Below are positions 1 to 13,000 of a stretch of DNA of 64,000 bases, piece by piece. Both the position numbers and the translations under genes were made by a program. Position 1 is the stretch's first letter, and each line of letters starts with the position of its first letter. The notes beneath the pieces were generated by a model. The model had not been told where the DNA came from, did not search any database, and saw only the letters and a list, made by a program, of their open reading frames with translations. This DNA is from Rotaria sp. Silwood1 (taxonomy: Eukaryota; Rotifera; Eurotatoria; Philodinida; Philodinidae): the NCBI GenBank assembly GCA_905250075.1, contig CAJNOP010000017.1:719017-783016 (forward strand), in the 5' to 3' direction.

Positions 1-681
1 AACTTTGTAGCTATGTTATACTTGATATGTACAATAATCTGCCAAAGTCTCAATAAGTTTGCGTTTTTTGAACGCGAGAACGATACATTTCAAAATATAA
101 CAGAAGTTCTGGAATACCCCTTAAAAATCGAAATTTGATGGAATATTTTCAATAATTTCATTCATGCAGCATTTTCTTAGGGTTAATGCAAATTGATTAT
201 AAATCCTCTTGGATGACAGTCTAGATACTGCTCTTCAAAAATATACGGTCAATATCTGTTTACATTTAAACATAGTGAAAACAAAATAAAAATAAAAATG
301 GGTCCGAAACTTATGAAACACTCTTTATTATTACCATTCTATATCTATCTTATTGCGAAGATAAACTGTCGATGTAATTATTGCCAATAAATTTTAGAAA
401 AAATTTCCAAGCCTACATTAAGACTATACACAATTAAAATCTAGACAAAATTCTTCATTCTTTTATCTATCATAGTAAAGCTTTAAATATGTCGCAATTT
501 TTTTTATTAATAGCCAAAAAAAAAGATTTCAATGCAATTTCAAAAAGACAAAAAAGAAATAGAGAACACATATTGTCAGAAAATACAAAACATAAACGCA
601 CATGATGTTGACTAGATAAACATGCAAGAGACTATTAATTATTTCATAGAAAGAAAAGAAAAAAAGGTGAGACTGAAAAGT
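1..681. other. AT-rich sequence downstream of the KCTD gene
   Basis: This is the 3' flank of the KCTD-like gene, whose stop codon lies at 684-682 on the minus strand. It is AT-rich with many A and T runs. I see no open frame with coding character and no repeat structure. Confidence 0.5.
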
Positions 682-3083
682 TTATGACCATATAAATTTG
701 ACGACATGAGCAATGTTTTGACATTCTCTTGGTGCTAAAATTCCGCCAGCAGTATATAAACCGCTAAGAGTACAACTTTGACATCGGACACTAAAACGAC
801 ATGTTACACGTTCAACAGAAGCTTTAAAACCATCATGAACAAGTTCATCAACAACAAATCTAAATTTTTTTGAATAGAAAAATAAATTCATAGAAAATTA
901 AATCAAATTTTTCATACGCGACAAGTTTATCCATATCAATATGTATATCCGATTGTATGGGTTTAAGTTGTTGTTGAATTTGTAAATCAGCTGTAAGACC
1001 ATCAAAAGCACAAGCTAATTAAAAAACGAAAGAAAAAATTTTTTGATATATGGAATTTAAAAATTCTAATTTTAAAATACCATGATTAACTGTAACAAAT
1101 TCACGACTACAATTATAACATGGTATAGTTCCTTTTAATTTTGTATGATCAAGTTGTGTAATCACGACACGTGATTCATGAAATGATGAACGTTTTTCAG
1201 CTGATCGATTAATAATATCCATTTTCATATTTTCATAATCGGGTATCAGACGACGAAATGATTCACGTCGACGTAATGATATAACACATGGACTTGAACT
1301 TTCTAGTTTGGCTATTAATGAACTAATGCAAAAAAATTCTGCTTCACGTAATACATCTAATGCAACTGATTCCGGTGGCATTTGATCACAACGAATATAA
1401 TTTAAAATATGGCTAAAAAAAAGCAAACAAAGTTGTTCATCTTTCCAAATACAACACATGATTCAAGAATCAGTTACATGAGCGTAAAAATTGAATATCT
1501 CTGACATAGTTGTCCCAAATAGGCTGATTTTTTTTCTACTGAAGATAAAAGGATGTTCATGTTTCATATCCTTAAGAAACATATTGAAAACAATCTTGTT
1601 GACATATCACTATTGATTTCTATATTGAAAGAGCACATATTTCAGCAAATAATAATAGACTACCTCCATATGATAACCTTCAAAGGATGTGTTCTTTTGT
1701 GAAGTTTTAATCGGGGTGTGGGATTTTTAACGAAACTGACTTATGAAAAAAATGTTTTAGTTTTCCGTGCAGCACTTCCGAGAGATTAGTTTTTCAAGAT
1801 CTTTATGTTTTATACAATATCAATGAGGGACATTTAGATTTTGAACAATTAATTGCTCGGAGATATGGCATGCAATGCTTCTGAAACTCTGTGCATGAGT
1901 TAGTCTTATTGAGACGTTGATTGCGGCACAGTTTTAAGATAAAAGTTTGTAACTAAGATTTTATTCTTTCACGGACTGAATTCTCTAAAAATTCAATATA
2001 TCGCTTAAAACTACACCAAATTGTGAAACTTCTAGAGAATGTAATGAGCAGTTGGTCCTAGATATGGACAAGATGAGCCTAAGACGAAAAACGATTAGTT
2101 CCACCCATCATTAGTTGATCTACTAGTATTTGACAAATATGAGTTTAGGGTCTTTGGATCAATTAACGAGATTGTTCGTTGAAAGTAATCAAGGAAGAGT
2201 GCACTGCCATGTCGAAGTTCATTGTGTTGCATCAGAACGATTCTCTTTCATATTTTCCTCAAGAATACTCATCATGAACATTCTTTTATCATTAGTAAAA
2301 ACATCAATCTATTCGTTCAAACTATGACAGAGATATTCAATTTCAATCTTCATTTAACAGACCTTTGCCTCTTTCCCTACTCGTATCTGAATCATAAAAC
2401 TAGTTAAAAATACTTCTGTACTATTCATTCAAGACAATGAATAGTTTATAAATAAATTTTAATAAGAACAAAATTTTTTGATTAAAAACAAAACATTGAA
2501 TTATATTTTACAAATATTTTTGAAACTATTCTAATTATTAAACTTCTTAAACAAACAAAGATATTCTATAGCATTGAACAAATTGATTTTTTAATTTTGC
2601 AAGAAAAAAAATCTAAACAATGTCATACCCGAAATTACTTCCATCACGATCAATAAAAATATGTCCATCTTCATCTCTTACAAGGTCATATCTCCCACTA
2701 AACATAACTGCTAACATTGAATCTTCATATTTTCGTAATGTTGATAAGCTCGTTGTATAATGACAACCACCTACGTTAAGATCGATAACATTTGGAAACT
2801 AAAAAAAAAAAACAAAAGCAGAATAAAATTAATTTATTCGAAGAGAAATATAACCTACCATAATATCATCCTGAGTTTTTGGTAAAATAACAAGTTCCAT
2901 TGGTGGTGTTTGATGTCGTTGTGTTTGAACAATATGTTGATTGTGTTCATCAGCTGATTTAGTTTTTAATTGGACTTGTGTTAAATTTTTTTGAATTTTA
3001 TCAATTGGTAATTCACTATCTTCAGTTGGCATTTCAGGTGTTGATGTTCGAATCATAAATGTTTCGTTCATATCAGCGGCCAT
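682..3083 (-). CDS. BTB/POZ domain KCTD protein, KCTD7-like
   Basis: Five exons join in frame to 333 residues: 3083-2859, 2798-2629, 1412-1081, 1014-918 and 859-682. Introns have GT-AG ends; the second is about 1.2 kb. A polar N-terminus of about 75 residues precedes a BTB/T1 domain (about residues 76-170) that starts VIDLNVGG and contains LSTLRKYEDSMLAVMFSGRY, FIDRDG and HILNYIRC. The 2629/1412 splice rebuilds the domain core exactly. The C-terminal region matches the general plan of KCTD7/KCTD14. KCTD proteins oligomerise through BTB, often as cullin-3 adaptors; KCTD7 is linked to potassium handling and neuronal function in vertebrates. Cullin binding is not shown here. The start is ATG at 3083, only 7 bases after an acceptor-like AG. 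A second ATG at 3088 is out of frame. The upstream neighbour, 171 bases away, is ATP synthase subunit g. Family call firm, subfamily tentative. Confidence 0.88.
1413..2628 (-). other. Long intron 2 of the KCTD-like gene
   Basis: This 1.2 kb intron separates the two halves of the BTB domain. The donor (GTATGA, 2628-2623) and the T-rich acceptor ending at 1413 are clear. Short open frames at 2130-2407 on the plus strand have no recognisable content. I saw no obvious inverted repeat, unlike several other long introns in the window. Confidence 0.55.
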
Positions 3084-3089
3084 TGCATA

Positions 3090-3159
3090 TCTATTTAAAA
3101 AAAAGTACATCATTTATCAAATCATTTTCAATTCATGCGTCTATGTTTATGTGTTTATT
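3090..3159 (-). promoter_or_regulatory. Poly(A) signal of subunit g followed by an acceptor for the KCTD gene
   Basis: On the minus strand an AATAAA hexamer (3159-3154) lies about 95 bases past the stop of ATP synthase subunit g. About 60 bases further a run of T ends in TTTAAATAG, and the KCTD start codon follows 7 bases later. A poly(A) signal, short spacer and 3' splice site is the usual arrangement between genes of a trans-spliced operon. A 5'-leader intron of the KCTD gene reaching back beyond subunit g would look the same. Confidence 0.5.
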
Positions 3160-3253
3160 TAAAAAAAAAAGAAGAAGAAAAGAGACGGATGAGAAGAACA
3201 AAAGAAAACATAAAGGATGATCACTGAACTATGAAAAGAAAAAGAAATACGGA

Positions 3254-3718
3254 TCACATAAAGTATTTATATGGAGCTGGGATGCCTTCACTACGTCCAG
3301 GTCGGTAACCGATGATGCTACCACGACCAATACATTCACCAATATAAAACCAAAATAATACTTCAAGACCGACGAGTGTATTTAATGAAAATTGCTATGT
3401 TTTTTAAAAGATAAAAATATAAGCTGATTAAGTAAACAAATAACAATATTTTACTTTAACTGTTAATTGACGCCAAGCACCAGTTGAAGCTGATTTAACA
3501 ATTTGTTGTATTCCTTGTTGAATTTGACCGAATTCATTGGGCATTGGTGGTCGTAATTCAACACGAGCAAAATACCAAAATCGAGATAATTTTGATTGTC
3601 CATAACGTGCCACAGCTATAAATCAATTCAATGATTTTAATAAAAAAGATTACAGATAAAACTTACGAAGAGCAAGTTTTGGTACAAGAGCTGTAACACG
3701 ATTAACAAGAGCAGCCAT
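3254..3718 (-). CDS. ATP5MG: Mitochondrial F1Fo ATP synthase subunit g
   Basis: Three exons (3718-3667, 3615-3455, 3394-3254) join in frame to 117 residues. Subunit g is a small inner-membrane protein of the Fo sector, part of the dimer interface that shapes cristae; it takes no part in catalysis. The middle exon has the family signature: a Lys-rich start (SKLSRFWYFARVELRPP), then an amphipathic segment ending TGAWRQLTVK. The last exon gives the single membrane helix (LVGLEVLFWFYIGECIG) with its GxxxG-like spacing and the GSIIGY end. The sequence then runs about 16 residues past the point where vertebrate subunit g stops (PGRSEGIPAPYKYFM). No cleavable presequence is obvious, as usual for this subunit. 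The start is the ATG at 3718, which gives the expected N-terminus MAALVNRV. Its stop is 171 bases from the next start codon downstream. Confidence 0.93.
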
Positions 3719-4104
3719 TCGACACGATGTTTTGAGATCAAGAAAAAACAACAAGCAATAACACGTTGTTGAGAAAAAAAAACTAATGCAATAGTTTTTC
3801 CATTGATTTTGTATATTTGCCTTTTCTGTTAACAAGATTAGATGAGATGTCGCTAATGTATAAAAGATTGTAAAAGACTATATGTTAGGTTTTTTTATGT
3901 TTATTGTACTTTGAAATTATGAAAACTATTACAAAAAATAAAATTGTTTAATAATTAAAATGAATGAAACGATCATTTCTCTTTCGAACTATTGTTTCTT
4001 TTTATATGCATTATCATGGTAATGTCGTTTTTTAGAAATTTCATCATTTTCTTATCTATTTCAAAACTGTAATTGCTAACAACAACTTAGTGACTAATGA
4101 CAAC

Positions 4105-4116
4105 TATATATATATC
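4105..4116 (+). promoter_or_regulatory. Possible TATA box of the PhyH-family gene
   Basis: A TATATATATA run lies about 30-40 bases before the ATG at 4146. Position and content fit a TATA element, but alternating TA runs are common in this AT-rich sequence. A nearby GATTAG 12-15 bases before the ATG could instead be a splice acceptor. Confidence 0.25.
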
Positions 4117-4145
4117 ACGTTGTTCGATTAGTAGGATTGCAATAA

Positions 4146-6298
4146 ATGAAAGAATCTATGATGATGAACAAATCAGAAGTAGAAGTAAATTATCAAGTGA
4201 TTTCTCCTCGATTTTCCGTTCAAAATATCGAAGAACTTCAACAAGGTATTGAACATTTAAATGAACGTGGTTATGCTATATTTAGTGATATTCTTACGAA
4301 TGATGAAATAAACAATAGTATAGATTTATTATGGAAACATTTGGAAAATTTAAAAAGCCCTTATGATATTCGACGTAATGATCCTGAAACATGGAATGAA
4401 CATTGGTAAGTTAATTTAACAATAAATCAAAGATTTCGTAAAAAAAAAACAAATCTGAATATCTATAGGCCTGGAATATGTTATATTGGCCTATTAAATG
4501 ATCATGGTATTGGTCAATCAGAATTTATGTGGTATATTCGTGGGAAACCAAATGTAAAGAAAGTTTTTTCACATATATGGAATTCTAATGAATTGTTTAC
4601 ATCTTTTGATGGAGTTGGTTGTTTTCGGGATTGGAATTTAAATAAAAAATGGAAAACAGATAGCGCTTGGTATCATTGTGATCAAGTAAATATGTTAGCT
4701 TTATTTTGTTTTGTTTGACTCTTTTGTTCGGTTTTTTTTTCGCATATAGAATCCATTCCGAAAACCTGATCGATGTTCAATACAAGGTTTTGTTTCTTTA
4801 ACTGATAATGATGAATCAACAGGTGGTCTTGTAATTGTACCGGATTCTCATAAAAATTTTATTGATTTACAATTTATTCTTGATGAAAACCGTTTATGGG
4901 GTGATTTTGTATCGATTCCTCATGAAGTAATGGAAAGAGTACATCCTCGTTTAGTTAAATGTAAAGCAGGAGATCTGGTTGTTTGGGATTCTCGATGTAT
5001 CCATTGTAATACACCAGCTCTTCACGATAAACGAAAAAATAATTTATTATCGGAGCCTCAACTTTTACGTATTGTTGCTTACATATGTATGAGCCCATTA
5101 TCAATGTTTGAACCTGATGGAGTTCGGTATGAAAATTTAGAAGAATTTCGTGAATTAAGAGAAAATTTTGTTCGAAATAGAACTACCTGTACACATTGGC
5201 CATTAGAATTAATTACAGCTAGTATGTATTTTAAATAAATTAATATCTATGTCAATATATACTACACTTCACTGTTTCTTTTTTTGAATTACTTTTCATA
5301 GGAACAATATAGAGACCTGCGGTTTTCACTATTCAAAAAAGAAAAATCGACACCGTCGAAATATATTGAAATTTGATTGATCAGTAATACATTAATCAAT
5401 GAAACTCTTAGTGAAGGTTTTCGAAAATGCTATTCTGAAACTATTTCTCTTTTGATCTAAAGCTTTTAATAAGACTAATTGATAGAAAAAAATCCTTATT
5501 TTGTAATCTACACAAGGCAGATATTTGTAGCTTGTTCCATACACAAGTTATAAGACTTTTTCTGACACCTCCGATTTTAGCTGATTAACCTATGATCACT
5601 CGAAGAGCAACTGGGTAAAGAGAATTCATAGTATTAAGTTGAATGATGATTTTTATTTTTAGATTTAAAATAATCTCACATTGTTATCCCAATATTTCAG
5701 AAATTTTGCAATCAGCCTCCATATAACGAGGAAGCTGCTATTTCAGAAATCTTGGGATAAGACTGTCAGATTATTTCAAATCTAAAAGCAAATGTCGTCA
5801 TTCGCCTCTGCACGGCGAATTCTCTCTGCCTAGCTATTTTTTCAGAATGTTACAGGTCAATTGTGTTCAACTGGAGATCTCACGAAAAATGTACTAACTC
5901 TCAAACGGAATCAACTAGGAATGTTGGCCTTACGTGAATAGAAATAGGGGAATAGTTTCAGAATCTCAATTTCGGAAATCTATAGCAAGAATTCATCTGA
6001 TTAATCCATTGCTGAACAATCAGTATTTGATATATTTCGATACGGCTCTGAGTTTTCTCTCTTGAATTGGTAAAAACTACAGGTCTTTATGGTGTTTCTG
6101 TGAAAAATTATTTAAAAACCAGGGAAGTACATTTACAATATTTTGAAACAAATAGTAGATAAATAAATATTCTCCTTTATTATAGGTCGATTATCAGATT
6201 ATGATAAAGTTCCACTCAAACTTAATGCATATCAACATTCACTTATTGTTGGTACACATGTTGAACCAGAAAATGGAACAACAGAAATTATTTTTTAA
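4146..6298 (+). CDS. Phytanoyl-CoA dioxygenase (PhyH) family enzyme
   Basis: Four exons (4146-4405, 4469-4685, 4750-5221, 6186-6298) join in frame to 353 residues. PhyH enzymes are Fe(II)- and 2-oxoglutarate-dependent oxygenases folded as a double-stranded beta helix. The iron triad is visible: H156 and D158 in WYHCDQ, and the distal H244 in RCIHCNTPA. STGGLVIVPDSHKNF after the first pair is typical of the family. ERGYAIFSDILTNDEI near the N-terminus matches the usual opening helix-strand. There is no signal peptide or clear peroxisomal PTS1 tail (it ends TEIIF), so it is probably a cytosolic PhyHD1-like enzyme rather than true phytanoyl-CoA hydroxylase; the substrate cannot be read from sequence. 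AATAAA signals follow at 6344 and 6365. The last intron (5222-6185) is mostly a foldback element. Confidence 0.85.
5261..6131. mobile_element. Foldback element filling PhyH intron 3
   Basis: The arms at about 5261-5345 and 6060-6131 are inverted, imperfect copies of each other. Both carry a CACTG/CCCTG-like end, then an ATAGGAACA-type box, then AGAGACCTGCGGTTTTCA (AAAGACCTGTAGTTTTTA in the right arm). The same motif order occurs at 38825-39010 and 63181-63894, so this is a dispersed family. No transposase frame is present. I could not define the target duplication. Confidence 0.6.
5605..5840. repeat. Second inverted repeat nested in PhyH intron 3
   Basis: Arms of roughly 95-100 bases (about 5605-5705 and 5738-5840) are imperfect inverted copies. 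Shared blocks include GAGAATTC, TTTTAGATTT, AAATAATCT and TTATCCCAA. The spacer is about 30 bases. The pair sits inside the larger foldback element and could be its core or a later insertion. Confidence 0.6.
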
Positions 6299-9200
6299 TT
6301 TTGATGTTCATTCACTCAACAAATTAACTCATTCATAAGAAAAAATAAATAATGCTCATGACTAAATAAAGAATGTATAACTTGTATAACTCTGATTTGA
6401 TGACATTCGAAAATTTACTGTTGGAAAAGTCTGAGATTGTGCAGAAAAGAACGACTCTAAAAGTAAAGAGCCAAGTATAATTTGACTTTTGTAACATCAT
6501 CGTTAAGAATGCTCTAGGATTGTGTAAAATATCTCGTACCTGCGGAATACGTATCTAGTGGGAATTAAAAAATTTCCTTTAGAGTATGTGACATGATTTT
6601 AGAATTCATTGTTCTTGCATATGATAAAACTCTGAAAATGAGCTCGATTTATTACTTTTTAACGACTTTCAATCAATAAAATTCAATACAAATATATAGT
6701 GAAACTAATTTTAAACCTGAAATACTTTATAAACATCTGCCGTAGAAGAAAATAATTCCTTTATGAAAATATATTTGCTTTTTGCACATCTCAATGAAAG
6801 AATATAATTGGTAACGACTGCACAGGATTCATTCGAACAATAATATGAAAAATAAAAACAACCGAAAAATTAACAAATTTATAAAACTTAATTTTTCAAC
6901 ATGATCAAGATTCTCATCAAAGAAATGTGTGTGGCTTTGAATACTCTTCAACTCCTTCAGCATAAGTGATATATTTATACGATATAGTCCATTATCATCT
7001 CACAGCTATATTATGTATATATATATCGTATGAGCCGTTTTTGAACTGTTGAAGAAAACTGATTATAATTCAACATTACTTCCCATCTCCTTTCAATTTT
7101 TTTTCTGCTTTGGCGAATAATATTGTCATATCTTTAATTTCAAAACTTGTAGCACATTATATATGTCCTAGTGAAAAACGTGATAAATCATAAAAAACAA
7201 GAACAGCTGAACTCTCTATAAAAATGACAGATGTATGATATATACTCTATACATAAAGTAATCATTTACTTCCAATGACTCGGTACTGTAGATAATTCTA
7301 TTAGACTTATTAGTCATTGTTTCTCATCAGTGATGTTTTCAACATTAATGAAAACAAACTTTTCGAAGGTCTAACGTAATTTGCATGAATACAACAATTT
7401 AATTCAAATATAAGATTGATTAGAGATTTGAATGCAATATCGAATTGTATATTGCAAATTGTTTAAGATGATATATCATACTTTAGAATATTCTTGAAGA
7501 GGTTGATATGCGTTTGCCGATTGAATTGTTGTGCAGTTCAAAATTGATCGATGATCAACTTAAGTATTTCAAGAACAATAGTACAACAATATAGAAGAAT
7601 TGAAAAACAATATTAAATTAAGATAGAAGAAATTTCGTGTTTTTTATATCAACAAATCCTCCATAGAAAAACAGTACAATTAAAATAACGGATAGATGAA
7701 AATGGTCATGAAACCTATGAACAGTGATAAACTAATGTATGTTTTTTTTAAATAGTTTTAATTTTAAAATATCAAACGACAAAACTATAAAAATAGAACA
7801 TCATCATATTATTATGACTTCTTTTTAATTATCGTGAAATCTATCAAGCTACAGTTTTGTGGTAATCTAGAACTCAATCAATGGAATAGGCCAACAAAAT
7901 TTGAGTCGGTCTGTTTTTATTACATGTATAAGCGATAAATTTTAACATCATTTCAGAATCTCTAAAACACTTTATCATACTAATAGTATTAGTGTGATCT
8001 TTCTAAACTGTTGAGCATAGACCTTAAGCCTATATAATCATTTTCTGAAACCACATCCTTTTTGGCAGTCTTTGGTTTTCGAAAATAATACAAGGGATCC
8101 ATCGGGAATTTTTGCCACATATAAAGTACGTAAAATAAGGAAATAATTGTTCAAAGAAAAAAAATTTGAACAAAGCTTTTACGGTTGTTACCGGAAAAAT
8201 CTGGTTTTCCAAAGGAACTATACCCGCTTCACTTACGAATTCTATCAAATTTTATCTAATGGGAATTAAATATTTTTTCTAGATAAATTTGGCTACATCT
8301 CACGTTTGATTTTAAGACCTTCCAAATATCTTGCTGTACTTTTTTTCACGAAACACATACGTATAGATGTGTAACCGAAATTCGGGGCGTTGGCGTTCAC
8401 GATTCATTAAGTCCGGATTGTAAGGCCAAACATTAAAACCGTCGATATCGCCTCTGCGCTATAATTCAAAGTAGAGATGCAGAAGATTCCGCTAAAGTGA
8501 AAATTTTCTCTCAATGCTGTGAAATTCTTTAAAAATCCTTCCTACTACCAAAGTAAAATGATTTTTTTAAAATGTACATATTAAAAAAACCCAAGAGAGG
8601 CAAAGCTACTATGCAATCAAAATAACTGGATGAAAAATAAATTAGTTCCATGAATCATTGAATAATACTAATAATCTTGATACTTAGTCATTCCAGAAAC
8701 ACTTTATCATAATTGAATCCAGACTTAAAAGTTCTCATGTTAGATATTGTTTACTTTTCTTATAAAATAGCACTAGTCGTCTCTAAATCGGTTGCAAGCA
8801 TCAAGGCGAAGTCAAGAGTTAAGAGTGATAGATTATATTGAAGGCTAGCAGAATAACAAAGTTTTCTAACTTGTTACCGTACTGTTGTCGATTTCGTTGC
8901 GGAGTTTCTGACAAACAGTTTGTTATTTATATTAAGAAAAACAAAATAAAGGTTAACCGACAAAGTAAAGCACGCAAACTGAATGCTCTAATACACATGT
9001 CAATTCTGCAGGTCTGTTGCCAAATATTTGTAGTAAAAATTTCAACTCGAACGAACAAAGATAAATCGTACTCTCAAATGAATCTGATTCAATCCTCTAG
9101 AAAATCATCAACACAAAAAAGAAAGAAAAAAAACAAACAATAAATAGTAGAAAGGCAAACTATAACACGAAAACATTCATCACAAACGTCATTTGTTTCA

Positions 9201-10012
9201 AAAATCACAATGAAAATTAAAAAAAATAAAAATAGAGAAAATCTTATGAGCGCATATCTGATTTTATATTTCTGCTAATACATATTCAAGATGAGTTTAT
9301 AAAAGATTCTTGTTGTTTGAATAAGCTTTCGCAATAGCTTGTTGTAAAATATGTTCCAAAGATGTGTATAGAAAAAGCTTTGTTTAAAATTTTCTTGCCT
9401 TGAACATGTATCTCCTTATTTTAAATACTCTATCTATGGTAAAAGTTTCATGTGAATCAGTTGTAATCTTAATTTCGATATATACGAATTAGCATATTAG
9501 TTCATTTCAATTGATTGTTTAGAGAAGCTTTATTCAATTTGAATTCAACATATTAAAAAAATATACATATGTAAAAATTCAAATTTACCAGTGTTGTCTA
9601 AATCATAGACTATGATTTTCAATTCCAATGTCACTATTTATTCAAGCGTAGATTAGAGTGTGAGTGAAACATTCATCGAATTCAATTGCATGTTTTTCGT
9701 CGAAAGTTTCGCCGGATATTCAAAACGATTGCGAATCGTTCGATTTTGCTATAAGATTGTTAGGAACGAGGAAATTAATTCATTTTGCCGATATCGAGAT
9801 GTTTAAGACGACTATCATAGCTAGGAGAAAACTTTTTTCAAGAACTTTCTTGGACTAAAAGTATCAATATCTTTCGAATATGTTCTATTTTATCATAGGA
9901 GAAAATGTTCTGGTATAGCTTCTCATCATAAAATCATTCATGTTAATTAATTATTCCAAAAAAGAAAAAAAAAAGGTCACCGGTATATTTCAAAAGAAAA
10001 AACAAATAACAA
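6299..10012. other. Intergenic region between the PhyH and membrane-protein genes
   Basis: About 3.7 kb of AT-rich DNA. The first 75 bases hold two AATAAA signals for the PhyH gene. The open frames here (8030-8248 minus, 8838-9143 plus, 9664-9858 plus) are basic, low-complexity or AT-biased, and match nothing I recognise. A short stretch of higher GC at about 8380-8470 is unexplained and may be old transposon sequence. Confidence 0.5.
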
Positions 10013-13000
10013 TCATGTTGATCTTCCATTTGTTTCAATAATTGTTTCAGCTGATTCATCCTCATCTGTTGATACATAAATACTTGTTGTTGCTGGTACT
10101 TCTTCTTGTGTTGTTTCACTTTCACTTGTACTTTGTGTTAAATATTTTGGATAATGTTTTAAACTTCGTCGAACTGATGGACTTATTGATGTTGAATAAT
10201 GATCGGAAGGTTGTATCAAATGTGGAGATTCATTATTTGTATTATCATGTTCTAATAAATGTTGATCCTGGTCATTACAATTATATCCTATAGATGACAT
10301 TAAAAATGTATTGGAATGTGAACATGTTTGATGTTGTGGATGAGGAGGTGCACGTTTTAATTTTGATTTCATTTTAATTTTCCATGCTGTAAATGATCCA
10401 TTTACATCATTTTCTGATCTTGTTTTTCCTTTTTTTCTAGATAGATTGACATTTTCTTGACTTTCACGATGTAATGCTAATAAACTTCGACGAACTGTTT
10501 CAGATATAAGACGAGGATCAAGCAATTGTTCATTAGAATTTTCCGCATAGGTTTCACTTATTTTTGGCACTGGCAGTGATATATTACCATCAGAATGACG
10601 AGTAGATCGTTGACTATTCGGTGGAACACATAAATGTTGTGTTGAACAACCTATTGTACACAAATTTGAATCATGCCATGATGCTGGTAAACTACTTGGA
10701 GTGAAAATACGTGGAATAGTAAGACCTATTGAAGATTGAGCACTTCCTATGAAAAAAAAAATGATTGTTCTATTGAACTATTACAAGAATAGTATTTTTG
10801 AACAACGGATAGAATAAAACACTGTAGTAATTCAAAATAAAATTCATCATGAGATTTTCTAATTCTTGCCTTTTTTTTCATAATATGAATTACAATAATA
10901 CACGATATCTATGAATAAAGAATCTTCCCAGTAAGTCGAAAACTTAGGTTGAATCAGTAAATATTCAGATCCCAAACCTACGAGAGAAACCTTCCAATTG
11001 TTCAATCACTTTTCAATCAAAACAATGTGCATTAATCTAGACCCTAATGACCTATGAATACCCTCAGAAGACTTCGTTTCTTTCGTTTATTGTGACGGAG
11101 ATATTTTTAACTAAATGTTGTGACCTTTCTCAGAAATACTGGAAAAATGGATTGTCGAATTTCGACTTGAAACTTGGCATCAAGATAGATCTTAGCAAGA
11201 ATAGTTTTTTATGAATGTTTCAAATCTTGTCGTTGTTCCAATCATTAAGACACAACTATGGTAATAGCATGTCTTTTGCGTAACTCATACCAACCTATAG
11301 ATTTTATGTTCTTATGTCAGAATAGAAGTAAATCAAACGATCGGAAACTTTCACAATAAACTATTCTCGTTCAAATCTGATTCTATTCATAATAATGCAG
11401 TATTTTCATTTTAATAAGGTAAGGGCACGAATTCTTTTCAGGATATTCATACTTCATTTAGTCTAAATAATGTGCGTAGCCTCGAGTCAAAAGCAGCTGA
11501 ACAGTTGGAGGACTTTCCTCGCTATTGTCGAAAGATACAAAAAAAAATGGTTAGTGGAATCAATGCAAAAATTCAAATATGAAACACGATGTACCTGCTG
11601 TTACTAATTAGAAGAAAATCACTTAGTTTTATTTATTTGGAACATATATCTTCGCCATCCTTTTACTTAATCGTTCAAAAATGCAATAGGAAAGTAGTTC
11701 ATAGATTATAGCGAGGTGTTATTCTTATACAGTCTTTGATCTTATATCAGAAATGTCTTCATCTTCAAAGTTGCATGAAGTGAGCTATTTTCTGTATGAG
11801 TCTTTGATGCGGAGAGAGTGTTACTGAGGATGGCTGTCACGTCTCTGATGTGTCATTACTAAGATGTTTGCAACGGTCTGTTCATATCTTCTGTCATAAT
11901 CTATGAAATTTTTTGTGAATACTCAAATCACAGATTTAGTATCGAAATTAAAATAAAATCTTAATATTGATGAGGTGTTAACTTAAAATGACTTATTTTT
12001 TCTAGAAGATAATTAAATAAGTAATGAATTAGAAAGTTGAGATAATAAAAAGAAGACGGCATATTTACTACATATATGAATTAAGTAAAATTTTCTTTCA
12101 TTTTTCATGTATCATTTAAACATTGATTTGAAAAATTATATAAAATTCTGCAACTTGTCAGAGATTTTTAATAGATAAAACTATGAAAATATTTTAGTGG
12201 TTTTCAATCGATAAAAAAATTAAAATAAATAGAATACGAAAAAAAGACTCCTATTGAGAAGAATTCTTTTAATATGATTATTCTATTATTAAATGAACTT
12301 CTGTTCGGATTAAAGCAAGAGGTAAACTCCCATCTTGTGTTTTTCTTATTTGAAATTCGATTATCTTTGTTAGTTGAAAATAATTTCTTTTATATAACCA
12401 TTTTGTTTTAAAGATTTTTCTTAACAATTGAGATTATCATATTTTTGAAAATTGTTTTTACCTTTTCGATTCGAATATGAACTTTTCTCAATACGTCTAT
12501 TTGATTCTGTATCAGTTGTGAAATATGGTATTGATGATTGAAATTCATTTATTTCTTGATATGTACTTAATGAAATATTTGTTGACGGACTAGGTCCAAC
12601 TGCTGTTGATAATGGAATATTATTTGAAAGATCCTCATGACTACTAGCAAGTGTAGATAATATTGGTGGCATTATTTTCATAGGATTTTTTGGTAAATAT
12701 TGTTGTACATACTTTATACTTTTTAATTCATCTTGACTAATATGTGTATCAAGTAATGTTGAATAACGTTTCTTTTTATATATAATTGAATCTTGTTCAC
12801 GTGTAACAATTTTAATGTCACCAATATTCAATGGATCTTTACGATTAACACAATAATGTACTTGTGTTTCAAGACGACGAAGTGACTTATATTGATTAAG
12901 ACAAAATCCAATTGCTGATAACCATATAGCCAAAACAAAAAATATTAAAAATACTTCACTTGACATTATATCAGGTGCTGTACTAACAACAAGTGTTGGC

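Noticed and set aside
8838-9143. Plus-strand frame of 101 residues with a Lys-rich end
   Set aside because: Composition follows A-rich DNA and no motif is recognisable.
10042-10293. Plus-strand open frame of 83 residues rich in Leu and His
   Set aside because: Antisense shadow of the third exon of the membrane-protein gene.
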